Source of the DNA: Ampelocalamus luodianensis
Taxonomy: Eukaryota; Streptophyta; Magnoliopsida; Poales; Poaceae
Direction: 5' to 3'
DNA length: 64,000 bases
Assembly (NCBI GenBank): GCA_036346255.1
Contig: CM070632.1
Span: 48,682,896 to 48,746,895 of the forward strand
Below, piece by piece: positions 36,762 through 48,369 of this stretch; position 1 is the first letter of the stretch; each line of letters opens with the position of its first letter. The position numbers and the translations under genes were made by a program. Below the pieces are notes generated by a model. That model was not told the origin of the DNA. It was given only the letters and a program-made list of their open reading frames with translations, and did no database searches.

Positions 36762-37897
36762 TTACGGCAAGTAGTCCAACACCTCTGTAAAGAAATTGGC
36801 ATACTCATGCCTAATCCTACAGTCGTCGCTACAGAAGACAGCGTAGTCGTCCCACCCTTCCACACCACAGCCAGTGCTCATGCACCGGTGGCTGTCCTCC
36901 GACAGCGCCCACACCTAGCCCAGCGGCCCGGCCATCTTCTTCCATGCCGCCGCCTGGACCATGTTCGCGGCGAGCGTCTGGCACCGCCTGCACTCCCGGT
37001 TGGTCCTCTTGGCTGTCTCACACCCACCGCCGACAGGCTTGCCCTCGACTTGGCTGATGTAGTGCTTCCCAACGCCGCGCATCTCGTCGGTCGTGTAGAG
37101 GAGGAGGCCGAGCAAGTAGGCCACGGCCTTATGGCCGGCGACAGCCGCCCGATTAAGGAACACGAGGCAACGTTGTATGTCTTGGGGGCGTGAAGACAAG
37201 TATGAGGCTGACGACGAAGCAGGCCTCTGGGTTGCCAGTGCTGGCCAAGTGGTTGATGACGGCGAGGTAGCGCTCAATGTCCTGCCACTTCATCGCCTCC
37301 ACCCGCTCCAGCACCACGCACCTCCCTACGGCGCGCTCCTTGGACGCCTTGTACACGGCCTTGCAACTAAAATTCAAGACGATAGAATCTTAATACAAGT
37401 ATTACTCCATAAGAAAAAAATTTAAAAGGCCAGATTAAAGTCATTATTGCTAGTCAAATTCAGTTCAGAACTGGATATTAGACACAAAACGAAATTAACA
37501 TGAGATTTTTTTTTGCACCGTATCAACTGATATGACTTTTCGGTTTTTCTCCTTTTTTTATAGATTTTCAGAGGAATTACAACCAGGTTCTCTATCGGAA
37601 CCTAAAATCGAAACGAACACCTGAAGCGCTTTCCGACAACTAGGATGATACGCTACAGTCATCTTCAGAAATTGACTCTGAACAAAAACATAATCCTGAC
37701 TCCGAAATTTCAGTCCTACCAACAACAAAAGAACAGAATACGTACGTGGTTCGTAGGCTGCAAAGGTCAGCCATTGGCTGAGGAGAACTCATGGCCACGA
37801 GGCTGACGATGTGGATGACGACATCGTGAGGAAGAACGACGGTGATCGCCGACCTCCTCGCCTTGGTCCTCGACGTCATGCTCCGTGTGCTCACCAT
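36762..37897 (-). pseudogene. F-box protein gene with C-terminal Cys/His motif, broken; cargo of the CACTA element
   Basis: Exon 1 is 37897-37746 and exon 2 is 37366-36762; the phases join to give RTTCKAVYK. Exon 1 encodes the F-box start (VVLPHDVVIHIVSLVAMSS). Exon 2 continues KAVYKASKERAVGRCVVLER, ERYLAVINHLASTGNPEACF, AVAGHKAVAYLLGLLLYTTD and a C-terminal block with CMSTGCG and FCSDDCRIRHEYA, which looks zinc-binding. This arrangement is known from grass F-box proteins with Sel1-like/MYND-like tails; F-box proteins recruit substrates to SCF ubiquitin ligases. Two lesions kill it: an extra base in the G run at 37184-37188 (frameshift) and a TAG at 36917-36915. The stop codon lies only about 20 bp from the Mutator target site. 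Confidence 0.75.
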
Positions 37898-38443
37898 GGC
37901 ATACGTATACAATACCATGCGTGCTTACCATGGCGCGCAATGATAATTTTTATAAAACGTTGAAGAGAACATCGTAACATCGGCGCACAAGATGAAGAGA
38001 CGCATCACCCATCGGCATGTGAGACGAAGAGACGCATTGCGTGGGAGCTGAAATATTGAATTATCTCAGATGGTTCTTATTAAAAACCATCTGTGAAGCA
38101 TCGAATTATCACAAACGGTTATATTCAAAAACCATCTGTGACATATGTAATCACAGACGGTTCTGTTAAAAACCCGTCTGTGATGAGTCTTTCAGTTGTA
38201 AAGATAGGAAAAGGAGCGTCAACCGTATTTATGAAAAACAATTCCCGAAAAGACGGTGATGCCTTCGTTCCATTCGACTTTTGTCTTTATTCGGTTAATC
38301 TTGCAACAAGTTGTTGTCCTATAAATAAACCATCGGAAGGGTAGAACTAAGAAAAAATCACTTACAATCCCATCTTTTCTTACTTCCATTTCTCCTTAAA
38401 GTTCTCATCTCGATCCATACCCTTCTAGTAAGACAAAATTCAC

Positions 38444-38550
38444 AGAACAAATTGACTTTTCGACCACCGTGCATGGAAAGAACAAAATCCATGGATGATC
38501 GATCGACTACTTCAATTTATACCTAGGTGGTCGGAAAGTTAATTTGTTCT
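38444..38550. repeat. Long hairpin 1 (25-bp arms) in the CACTA element
   Basis: Arms at 38444-38468 and 38526-38550 pair with 2 mismatches in 25 (agaacaaattgac...ccacc against its complement), and weaker pairing continues outward. The loop is about 57 nt. The shape resembles a miRNA/siRNA precursor, but expression cannot be judged. Confidence 0.6.
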
Positions 38551-38616
38551 ATGGATTTGAAGTGTCTTCAAGAAATTGGTACAAGATCATTTCCCTACGA
38601 TCAGGTAAGCACTTTG

Positions 38617-38704
38617 CTGTCTATGATGTGTAACTTCCGATCAATCGATCACATGAAGTAATTCATGCATTCTTCTGTTGATCGGAAGTTACACGTCAAG
38701 ACAG
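38617..38704. repeat. Long hairpin 2 (17-bp perfect plus 6-bp outer stem) in the CACTA element
   Basis: GTGTAACTTCCGATCAA at 38628-38644 pairs perfectly with 38678-38694. An outer stem CTGTCT/AGACAG (38617-38622 and 38699-38704) flanks an internal loop of 5 and 4 nt. The terminal loop is 33 nt and the total is 88 nt, within the size range of plant miRNA precursors. Confidence 0.65.
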
Positions 38705-39249
38705 TGAAGTTACACATGATACGGAACAAAGGTGCCTATACCGGATTACATATCTTCTACTTTCTTCTGTTGGTGAAATTAGCTTCAATTTGACCACTTC
38801 AAAAGATCAATCCGGCCCGATTAGGAGTGTAGTCGGAATCGGCTATAATGATCAGTTGTTTCTAATTACAAACGGTTCCAATAAATAATCATATGTGAAT
38901 TTAGTAGTATCACAAATGGTTCTTGTTCAGAACCGTCCGTGATACTTCATAGACGGTCTTCAATATGAACCGTCTGTGATATTACCTCTTCACAGACGGG
39001 TTTTAACGCAGCTAGTAACACAGACAGTCTCTAAACCAAAGCTATCTGTGATTGCATGTAATACAGATGGTTTTAATCAACCGTTTATAATGAGGCATCC
39101 AGTATTAGCCTTTTTGTAGTAGTGGTGGGTCCCCAAGAGACCACCGCTCGCCATAAGACGTTTAGTCAGCAGCCTTACACACACTGCCCACCTCCTCAAC
39201 AGCCACCACGCAATACGCCCAACGATTCTGGGTCGAGCGGCGCCCTCAT

Positions 39250-39816
39250 ATGCCTGCTGAACGCCCTCCGGAAGGGCCTCCGACGGGGGTGGTGCCACCC
39301 CTTTACTGGTGTCGGGACGCCTACAAGTGCGTCAAATCAACCGACAAGTGGACATTAGGCAGCACTACTGGTACTACCCAAACTTATGTGCGGACTAACC
39401 CGACCATAGGTTTGACACGCGGAGCCACAGGCAGCCGATAGTGAAATCGCATTTCAGTGCACATCACTATTTTACTCGTAACCATGTATCTCTTCCTACC
39501 GCAGTCTCCGCCATGCCTATGAGACTTCAGCGAGTGGATTGACAACAAGATCCACCCCTACAACATGTGGATGCTGCTGACAAGGAAGGGATGGGCTAGG
39601 GAGGACTACGAGAGCAGTGAAAGGTGCCTCGAAGAGCTATAAGCTGAGATGGAGGAGAAGAAGAGGCTGCACAAGGAGTAGGAGTGCGAGCATGCCAGGC
39701 GACGCAGGGCCGAGAGGGCGAGGAAGAGGGCCATCGCGGTGAAGGCTAAGGAGCAAGGCAAGGAGTACAACGCTGAGCTAGGGCGCAAGGGCCAATGGCC
39801 ACATTCCACGCAGTAG
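39250..39816 (+). pseudogene. GRF-type zinc-finger-like gene fragment (transposon-associated family)
   Basis: A first part (39250-39430) reads PPLYWCRDAYKCVKSTDKWT, where a GRF finger has its Cys and Thr residues. After an acceptor (ctaccgcag, to 39506) a second part reads FSEWIDNKIHPYNMWMLL, then KGWAREDYESSERCLEEL, then a Lys/Arg/Glu-rich helix ending GKGQWPHST-like before TAG at 39814-39816. At least three in-frame stops occur (TGA in CL*DF; TAA and TAG in the helix) and the first part is frame-shifted. Many grass genomes carry such GRF genes in or beside DNA transposons; here it abuts the CACTA right end. Confidence 0.55.
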
Positions 39817-41310
39817 TCTTATCCTCTTCATCTATATGTCCTATGTATTTCTAATTCTCTAAAGGCAAGCGTGTATCGTCATTGGTTCGTTGGCCTGTGT
39901 ACCATGTAACTCCTTTGTTTGATCAACTGTCGTGTTGTTATCGTTGTGCCATTTCTCCAATGTTCTCCACCGTGTGTGAATTCCCTGGTGCATCGCAATA
40001 TCAGTGACCTTCCTACTTATGAATCATTGCTACCTCAATTGTCCTCACAAAATTCTTCAAAATTTACCACACTACAACAACATACGATGATCACAAAATG
40101 TTATTACGAGTCTAACAGATTTTGTACCCTTGAGAATCTACAAAAATCACAAACGGACTAACCAAACTTGTCACCACCCTTTTATTTCCAAAAAAATTAA
40201 CAACCTACAAACAAGATTTGCTAAATGTATTACTTACAAAAATTGATATTTATTCCCCCACAATTAGAGTTGCAAGGCAGTTTTTTTTCATACATTAAGT
40301 CACATGAAATCATGAAACCCTAATTTTCGAAACCTAAAATTCAAATTTTTTAGAGCTAAATCCTTTATTTTTGAGACAATTTCAGAACACATATAAAATT
40401 GTTGAAATATTACACAATCAAGTCCACTGCGTGAGGAACCTTCAAAATAAAATTCATAATTTTTGGAGCTCATTTTCTACATTTACAACTTCGTACAAAT
40501 AGCACACCTATATGAAATTGCGAGAAAAAAATTCTGAACAAAAAAATTTATAGAAAATTTACACAAACAAGTACACTGTATCGAGAGGCTTCATATAAAA
40601 TTTTATAATTTTTTGAACTAATTTGCTATATTTTAAAATTCCTACAAATAGTGCCAAAACCCGATTTAAACCCTAATTTCGGCCTAAACCTAATCCAACG
40701 GACGATGTGGTGGCGGGGGAGGGGTTGCGGCCGTGCAACAAAGGTTGCCGCATGGTGGCCGTGCAGCAACGGGCTAATGTGGTGGACGGGGAGGCATTCC
40801 TGCATGGTGACCGTGCGGCAATGGTGCTATATTTGCAAAAAAAATTCAGAGATGATCATTCCTGTGAATACGAGGTGAAAAACTACCAACACGGCCAAAA
40901 ATTCGCTAGCCAGTACGAAAGAAAAAAAAATACATACATGGCTTCGTCGAGTGTCTAGTATAATTCCATGGTAATTAAGGACGAGGGAAGTGTGCACAGC
41001 ATCAGTGCCTTAAGGAAAATCTAGGCCATCCGATCCGAAGTAAACAGTTTAGACCTACTGCTACAGTAAAATGCTACATTTTTCTTAACAGTAAGTCTCT
41101 GCAACGCTCGTGTAATTCCTACGGTGTTTTGACATTCTTCTCTCTTGGATTTTACCGTGTTGCACTGACCCGGTTCCGAAGAGACAACCATGCATTTTTC
41201 GCGGTGGATAGAACAAAAGCGTGCTTTTCAAGGCAGCTCAAGGATCAGAATATTCAAGTGCAAAGAAAAAAACTGTTGCAAGAAGAATAGGCGAACCAAC
41301 GAAAGATCAG
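39817..41310. other. Unassigned; possible CACTA terminus at 40070 and an imperfect tandem duplication
   Basis: CACTACAACAACATACGATG at 40070 resembles a CACTA end, but no partner was found. Bases about 40370-40500 and 40530-40640 are two diverged copies of a segment (acaatcaagt.cactg, gaggaacctt..., ttcataattttt...gagct) similar to the start of the LTR at 62700-62760. No gene is supported. Confidence 0.4.
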
Positions 41311-41312
41311 TA

Positions 41313-41553
41313 CTCACTCCATTTAACATTGTAGAAAATGTGTAACTTTCTAAACTTTGACTATTAATATATAAAAAATTGTTTGTATTGGTCACGTGAA
41401 AATAATATCATTATTTTAGTCATAAAAATTATTTTCATAATATGATAATTTATATTATTTTATCAACTTATTTATATAAAAAGTAATTGTCAAGGTTATA
41501 TATTAGAGACTGTGATGATATCTGAAATATCATATATTTTTAAACAGATGGAG
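41313..41553. mobile_element. Stowaway-like MITE (241 bp), TA target duplication
   Basis: The ends CTCACTCCATTTAACA and TAAACAGATGGAG are degenerate inverted versions of the Stowaway CTCCCTCCGT terminus. Both sides are flanked by TA (41311-41312 and 41554-41555). The interior is very AT-rich with palindromic stretches. Confidence 0.7.
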
Positions 41554-41555
41554 TA

Positions 41556-44370
41556 TATAATAATAGGTCACTCCAGCGGAAATATCTTCTTAAGGGGACA
41601 TCCTCTATCTCATCCGCCGTCCAATTTGACTCTTTTTACTTGGAGATCCGTGCATGTATATTTTGAAAACAGAGGATATAGTAACAGACAACATGGTGCG
41701 AATCTGGAGACAAAATGAACTTAAAGGATGTCCTTCCTTGTCCATATCGTTTGCAGCCCACCTCTCCAACGCATCTTCCCCTCCCATGGTAGCAGCGCTG
41801 TCGCTGCCGATTCTGCCAGCTCTGACGGACCTCATCGCCGCAAGCGAGGCCTACGTGATCCTCTCCCAACTCCTTGCACCAAATTGCATCATCGCCTCTT
41901 AAAACATGTCCATGGCCAAACCCTAGCCGTGATGACAGACCTCCACTGGCTCTAGCGGTGATGGTTGATCTCGATTTGGTTATGACGGTCATCAAGTGGC
42001 GACGAGCGTCGATCTGGTGGCCTCTATCTGCGATGCATCACCAAATTTTCTCGAGCAGCGGCGGTGATGTAGGAGCTTCCTGATGAATCGGTTGACAGCG
42101 GTGATGATGGAGTCGACGCCCACGGAGACACCTCTACATGCTAAGGTTGCCGCCGTTTCCCATAAACAGTGACAGAGCTTCAAACAAATTATAGAGAGGG
42201 CTAGTCTCGAGAGAATTGCAAACTGAATACGATAAAGAGCGCATATTAGTAGCATAATTTTCTTAGTGTTTAGCAAAGTGCAGTAGGGACCCTCGCCTAG
42301 TCTGAATTGCACTAATTAAGTTTTTCAGTGCCTACAACCTAATATAGAGCGTAACCATCATGTGAATTACGTATACAGATTCATCAAGAGTATACGTACA
42401 TGCGTATAGATATGTATTTATACACGAACACAGATGAGCGTAACCATCATCGAGAGTATACATGCATATATATAGATATATATTACGTATGCCTACATGG
42501 TGTTCAAAAAACAAATCTAAAATGCTGGGGCCACTGCCCATGCTAGCCTAGCTTATGCTCCGTCCTTGCCCATGAATGATCTAATTCTCTCGGCGCGCTA
42601 GCACCCGGCAAAGCCGAGGTGAGTAATTGGGGAATTTTTCTTTTATTGTTGGAGCACCGGTGCATGAACTTGCTCTGCTTCCAGGATTTTCTATGCTAGC
42701 ACCGCCTCCTGCAATGACTGAATCGGCGCTTTAACCTTCTCTCTCTTCTAGAACCGCTTTTTCCTCGCATTGTACGTGGCCTCAGCCTCCACCATTGGAA
42801 GGGGGCAAATTGAAAGTAAAGTCTCTAGAATACCCTTGTCCTTTCTCCGATAAGATTTTGTTCGAGCGCATAATACACTTGTTAATTTGGTCTTATATAT
42901 CCTGGAATTGGAAACAAGCTAGTCAAACAACTATACCAGGGTGTATCTGGACGTTTTTTTTGTTGAGCGCGCGCAGTCACAGGTGCAGGCAATCGGTCAA
43001 TTCAGCAAGCATAAATTTGTTTTTTTTGTGAAGAGATGGATTGAAGAAGAAAAAAAAGTAGTTCACCAGAATACGACACCGCAGAAAACCTTCGAAGCTG
43101 ACAAATTAATTAAGAATAGATTGACGTGAAGGACTGAAGCTGTCTCGACTCGAAATTGTGGTGATTTTGCAAGATGGATATCTTTGACGCCTGGGACGCG
43201 GCAAATTGACCGGCGGCGGCCCGGCCGTCTAACCACACTTTAATTTGGCTAAGAATTTTATCCTTAGCCTTCGTCATCATGCGTAATGGCTTTATCAAGC
43301 ATAACAAACGGAAGTTCACACAGGTCTCTCTGGACTGTAAATTACTTTTGACTGCCCAGTTAAACCAACAAGTTTGGAGATCAAGCCACCGATATAGATT
43401 TGTCAATTTTGTGTGCTAGCTAGGTTGCTCCTCCATATGTTGCAACTAACTGGTAAATAATTAAGACCATGTATATATTTTGGTAAGTGAAAGAAGTAAA
43501 AATATGTTTTGAAAATTATTCAATGGAAGCTCCATGGTAAAACTGTACTATTGTTACTAATGGCGCACGTTTTGCATTCAAGCCTACACCAACTCCAAAG
43601 CAGACAGACGAGTAGCAGGGTGAAGCACCGCACCCCGTACACTAATTATACAAGCAGACAGTGAACGACGTCAATGAAGTGTCAGTACGTACGTATTCAC
43701 CACAGAAATAAATGAAAGAAAATCAAGATGAAATTATGTCAGGAAAAATATCTAATTCTGTGTCAAAACAAGATCTACAGTAGTGTGGAATAATTGTGTG
43801 AAGCAAGATCCAATGTTGAATACATTGAGCATGCATATATGGAATTTGCTACTTCGATTGCTGGTCATGCAAAACATGGACTAAATCACTAAATAACAAT
43901 TACTTGTCAAAATGAAATAGAGGTAGCATCCCCATTGTCACCATGCACAAGGACACTGAAATGCAAAGAAAAAAATAGTCATTCATCGATCTGTCATTAT
44001 CTCAGCTAGCTACCACCAGCTAAATAATAATCGACGACCACAAATTTTCGGCAATAAAGTTAGCGAATACATAGCATTAACTTAATTTGTTCGATCAATT
44101 CAAAAGGTAAAACTACAGACGAAATCGCTAACGAACCTTTTCTTTAGTCGTAGCAAATCACAAAGGCCATATGCATGTCTACATTAACATGGCCATTCTG
44201 TCAATGCTGCATTAATTCGTGGTATGTGGTGACGACCAGGCCTAGGTTTGATACTTAATTAATTAATTCATGGTTAATTAATTAATTCATGGTAAATTAA
44301 CAACCAGTTCTCTCTCTGTCTTCTCGATGTGTCGGTTTGTTGGACATGTTACGCTACATTGCATGTTTGT
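41556..44370. other. Intergenic, no supported gene
   Basis: Bases 41650-42120 are moderately GC-rich with open stretches on both strands but no protein I recognise. Bases 42350-42420 and 42433-42490 are a short diverged duplication (gcgtaaccatcat, gagtatac). Several TTAATTAA-rich words precede the minisatellite. Confidence 0.4.
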
Positions 44371-44575
44371 CATAGAGTTGAATCAATTGGTAGGTGAAGA
44401 AGACTTTTTCCCCATTTTTTGAGAGGTCATGGATCGAGTTGGATCAATGGGTAGGTGAAGAAGGCTTTTTTTAGAGGTCATGGAGTTGAATCAATTGGTA
44501 GGTGAAGAAGGCTTTTTTTCAGAGGTCATGGAGTTGAATCAATTGGTAGGTGAAGAAGGCTTTTTGGAGGGCATA
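44371..44575 (+). repeat. Minisatellite, about 4 copies of a 48-64 bp unit
   Basis: The unit contains gttgaatcaattggtaggtg, then aagaaggctttttt, then agaggtcatgga. The two central copies are nearly identical and differ in the length of the T run. Confidence 0.92.
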
Positions 44576-46047
44576 AGGTACACGCACATCACCACACGCG
44601 TGCATACACATGTATGCGCGTCCTCTAGAAATTTTAGGGGGCACTATAATCTCACGCATAGTGGTCACGTATTTTCTCATTGAACATGCACTCATGTGTA
44701 CGCTAAATAACATGATAAGCACGTGCGCCAAACGATGCTAGAACACGGATGGGCAGGGTGCTCGGTGGCCTCCCTCGCCAATTGAGCTTACACGCTCGGT
44801 CCTCAGGTGAAGAAGAGTTTAGAGGTCGTACCAGGCTTCGTGGATGTTCTGCTGGCTAGTTAGCAGCTGCAAGAAGAATAGAGAGAGAAATGGCAGGCAA
44901 CCATGCACGATCCCAATGGGAACGCATGGGATGGGCACTACTTAACTATAGTTTCGTTAATCTTCCTCCTCTCAAACCTAGCTAAGCTTATTGGGAACGT
45001 CGTGGAAACGTAAGGCCTAAGTGACCGGCATCTGGATCGGGTAGTATACCTCACGTCGCAATATGTAGGACACACACGTACGTAGCAGTGAACAGTGTAC
45101 AGGCAGGCGAGAAACGTGCCGAGATCGACGTTGCCCTTGTGGCTCTGTGCATCGATCAGAATCACAGATGAGTGAACTGCATAGTCATCAAATTTAAGGC
45201 GTACTGTACCCTCTGTACTGAGTGGGCATTGTTTCGGACATGATCAACATGGTCCTTAATGTAATATACATATCTTCATTTGATCATGGTTTTTGTGTAT
45301 TTTATGTTAGTAATAGTTGTAAAAAAAATACAGTGTTATAGCATCACTTCGAAGTGATGACAAATCTACTATTGCTAGTATTATTTATGTGGCCAATAAT
45401 ATATTAGTTGATATATTCGTAGTCTGAATTTTATAATTTTGACGCATGCACTCTAAAGTGATGTTTGAGCAATGGAGAAACTAGAAAGTAGTTCCCCACT
45501 ATGTAGAGCCTGAACGATCTTCCCCAAATTGCTAAGAATTGCTTTGGAGTTTGGATGCAATATAAGAATTTTGTAAGGAATGAAGAGAATCCTCCAGAAC
45601 TGTTACGAATATCATTTCCACTAGTTACTTTTCTTTTCCCTCCAGCCACTACGATCTAAGAGCATGTTTGATTTGAGGAATGAATTAATTCATTACTCAG
45701 TCATCACACGGTGGGATTAGATTAACCTAGCTATTAAATTCCTTATTTTACTATTATCATTAATTGTGGTTATATAAGGAATGACACACGATGGGTCGGC
45801 CGGACAAACCATTTTATTATGGAAAACACTATAGACCCTACGTCCGATACAGTTAATGTATTGGACGCTCACCTCACCCACCTCGTCTTTAAGAACTCCA
45901 CCTACTTACACTTATCCTTTCTATCTATTTCCCCGTCGGCACACCACTCATTCACATCCTTCCCCTCTCTCTCATTCTCAACTTCTCCCCCAAATTGTGC
46001 TCTCAGAGCTCGCAATTTCTCCCCACCTTGTTGCTTCCGATCTAAGT
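44576..46047. other. Intergenic, nothing assigned
   Basis: No coherent reading frame. The upstream part of the ubiquitin-like gene fragment (about 45800-46047) looks like a CT-rich leader. Confidence 0.4.
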
Positions 46048-46600
46048 ATGCCCGCCCCCTCCAAGCGCCGCCGCGACACCCCCGATCATGCCCTACCATC
46101 CTCCAAGCAGCCACTGATGGCTCACTCCGACGCCGCCTTGTCCTCCTCCGATGGGGCCACGGTCGCCTCAGCCTCGGCGTCGTCCTCCTATGCATTGCCG
46201 CGCAGCGTCCATTTCTTCGTGCGCGCCACCGACTCGAAGACCATCGCGATGCACGCGGGGTGGGACGACACCGTTGCGCGGTGCTCGGCCACCTCGCCAT
46301 CTGTGGCTACGGCCGCGACCTACGCCTCCTCTACGGGGGAGGCAGCTCGAGCTGGAGGCCACCATCGTCGCGCTCCAACTCCCGGCGGACTCCACGCGGC
46401 ACCTCGCCTCCCACCTTGGCTTGCGTCCTGCATCCCTGCTTCTCGGTCTGCCCGCAGCTCGTGTCCACTCCTGGCCTTCGGCCTGGGGCTTGGCCCTCTC
46501 GCGGCATCAGCGAGCCCCTTAGGCGCCTCCTTTGCCCCTCACGGCGCTGTCGTAGAGGGTGACACGCTGGAGTTTTACATGTGTTGCATGTTGCAGATAT
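46048..46600 (+). pseudogene. N-terminal fragment of a ubiquitin-like-domain protein, possibly UPL5-type HECT ligase
   Basis: From Met at 46048 a frame reads MPAPSKRRRDTPDHALPSSK, a Ser/Ala-rich spacer, then the start of a ubiquitin-like fold (VHFFVRATDSKTIAMHAGWD, 46207-46270). The fold continues in a second frame (VLGHLAICGYGRDLRLLYGG) and a third (RQLELEATIVALQLPADSTR), so two single-base deletions break it at about 46277 and 46342. The combined order matches the N-terminal ubiquitin-like domain that I recall from rice UPL5-like proteins; nothing of a HECT domain follows. It ends in the ATGTTGCA repeat field. It is probably a captured fragment. The specific UPL5 assignment is from memory and unproven. 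Confidence 0.5.
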
Positions 46601-46905
46601 AGAATTTTTTTTGTTGCATCAGATGATTTGAGATGTTGCAACAAATGCCATGAGATGTTGCAACCAATGCCATGAGATGTTGCAGTAGCATATGATTGAG
46701 AATGAGATTTTTTCCAGAGAATTTTTTGAATGTCGCAGGATGTTGCATAAATGAAATCAAAATATTTTATTAAGTTAGCCTTATAATTTTGTTGCCGGTG
46801 TTTTTGCATGTGCCTAAAATGTTGCATGTTGTAGTTATAGGATTTTTTTTGTTGCATTAGATGTCATGAGATGTTGCAACCATTGTGATGAGATGTTGCA
46901 GTTAC
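46575..46905. repeat. Interspersed ATGTTGCA repeat field
   Basis: The word ATGTTGCA (often gagATGTTGCAaccaatgccat) occurs about ten times in 330 bp at irregular spacing, mostly on the plus strand. It looks like a subterminal repeat region of a DNA transposon whose ends I could not pair. Confidence 0.75.
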
Positions 46906-46987
46906 CGGGTAGCATACGGCGCTAGCGCTTGGACCGTACGTCCGAGTGCTAGTCGCACCCTTTTACTATTTAAATTGAACGGTACGT

Positions 46988-47410
46988 CACTACCAGAAAA
47001 CTAAAGATTCTAGTTGGCCTCTTTTTTTTTCCTGGCGGACTGCAGGACATATAATTTTCCTGTCGTGCTTTATAATCATGTTAGGGAAAAAAAAAGGAAT
47101 TTTCCTATAGGTGCGAGGTAACCGACAGGAGATTACATTTTTCTGATGGTTTGCGGCCCATGGGAAAATAGTTTTGCATCTCCCCGCATAACTGTGGCTA
47201 CCACACGCTAACTCCATGTGAAATTAGGCTACCTCACGAGAAAAATTGGTTTCTGTGCTAAAATTCCCACTCGCAGCAAAATTTGGCATGTGCCACGCCA
47301 TGTTTTTTGGCCGGGCCACGCCATATCCCAAAAATTCCTTGCGTGCATTATGTGGCTGACAGGGAAACTTGGTATGGATATAGCCAAATGCCAAGAAACC
47401 TACTCTAATT
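46988..47410. mobile_element. CACTA-like 5' terminus
   Basis: CACTACCAGAAAACTAAAGA at 46988 is a classic grass CACTA end. Short repeated words follow (ttcctgtcg, ccgacaggag, ctggcggactgcagg) in both orientations, as in a subterminal region. The other end was not identified. Confidence 0.6.
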
Positions 47411-48369
47411 AGTCCCCAAATCTCTCAGTGCTCAACTCGCCCCAACCTCATCCGCCGCTGCCCCCAACTCCGGTGCCGGCCGCCCACCGCCCCAAACGCT
47501 CCCACTTGCAGCACCCCCTCCCATCGCCATTAGCTTCTCCTTCATTACCTGCAATGGAAAGCCTTGTCTGCCACCGCTGCTACCACCTACTTTCATGGCT
47601 TCCATAATTGGCACCATTTCTTCCATCCGAACCAAATTTGGTGCCTACCCCTCCTCCTCTGCTTACGGCTGGGGTACCCTACGATGCCTCCTAGAGGATC
47701 CTCCCCAGATCTGTCGCATCCACGTCCTCGTCATTTTCAATTGCCACTTTCGCATCCGTGTTGTCTGGCTTGACCTCCAGTTCCCCGTCGTCCTTGACCA
47801 CCGCCTCTGCCTTCGGGTGCACACCCACCTCCTCGCAAGCACAAATATCAAGTGGTGGTCACATGAGTATATTTGCGGCAAGAAATCGAATTATTAGGAC
47901 CTTATGTGTACGATTGTTTTGTGTTCTTCTCTGTGTGGTTGCTTGTGGGTGTGTAATTCCTACTCTTTTAATTAATCTAAGATGCAACAACAACTTAATT
48001 AAAATCTCCATGTGTTGTTTTGTGTGTGTGTTAGTTGGTGGGTGGGTGTGAGGTCGATGAATGGTGATTTTGTAAGGTTTGTTTCTTTCGGTTGGAATGA
48101 AATTTTGGGGAATTTTGTGTAGGTAGTTCCTCTTTGTGACCTGCAATTTTGAACTCTTTTTGCCCTATTCTCAATAGACAAAGTCTTGGGATTAAAGGAG
48201 AAAGAGAATTGAAGGTGCAAGTCCGCAACAGGATTTCAATCAATTCAAATAGGCTAGCATCATTTTGAGGGGTATAAAGGAGAAATTTTTAGGTGAGTAG
48301 CTCTCAATGGATGAATGTGCTTACTCTATTAGTGTTTCAGGAGAAGATATCTCTATTTGACTGAATGAG
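47411..48369. other. Unassigned
   Basis: Bases about 47410-47830 are a C-rich open stretch that could be cargo of the CACTA element. Bases 47900-48300 are T/G-rich. No recognised protein. Confidence 0.4.

Larger units (their letters stand above)
34771..39124. mobile_element. Non-autonomous CACTA (En/Spm)-like element, about 4.35 kb
   Basis: The right end reads ...tttttgtagtagtg, the reverse complement of CACTACTACAAAAA. The left end starts CACTAATAAAGAG. Both ends carry subterminal repeats in both orientations: ACAGACGGTT and AACCGTCTGTGAT at 34790-34860, 38060-38190 and 38860-39060. No transposase is present. The cargo is a Pack-MULE-like element (35109-36732), a broken F-box gene (36762-37897) and two hairpins. 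The 3-bp flanks (TCC, GTG) do not match, so the left edge is less certain than the right. Confidence 0.7.

Noticed and set aside
44740..44830. Possible tRNA-like segment near gctcggtggcctccctcgcc
   Set aside because: I could not form a cloverleaf or find a proper T-loop (GGTTCRA); no tRNA or rRNA gene could be supported anywhere in the window.
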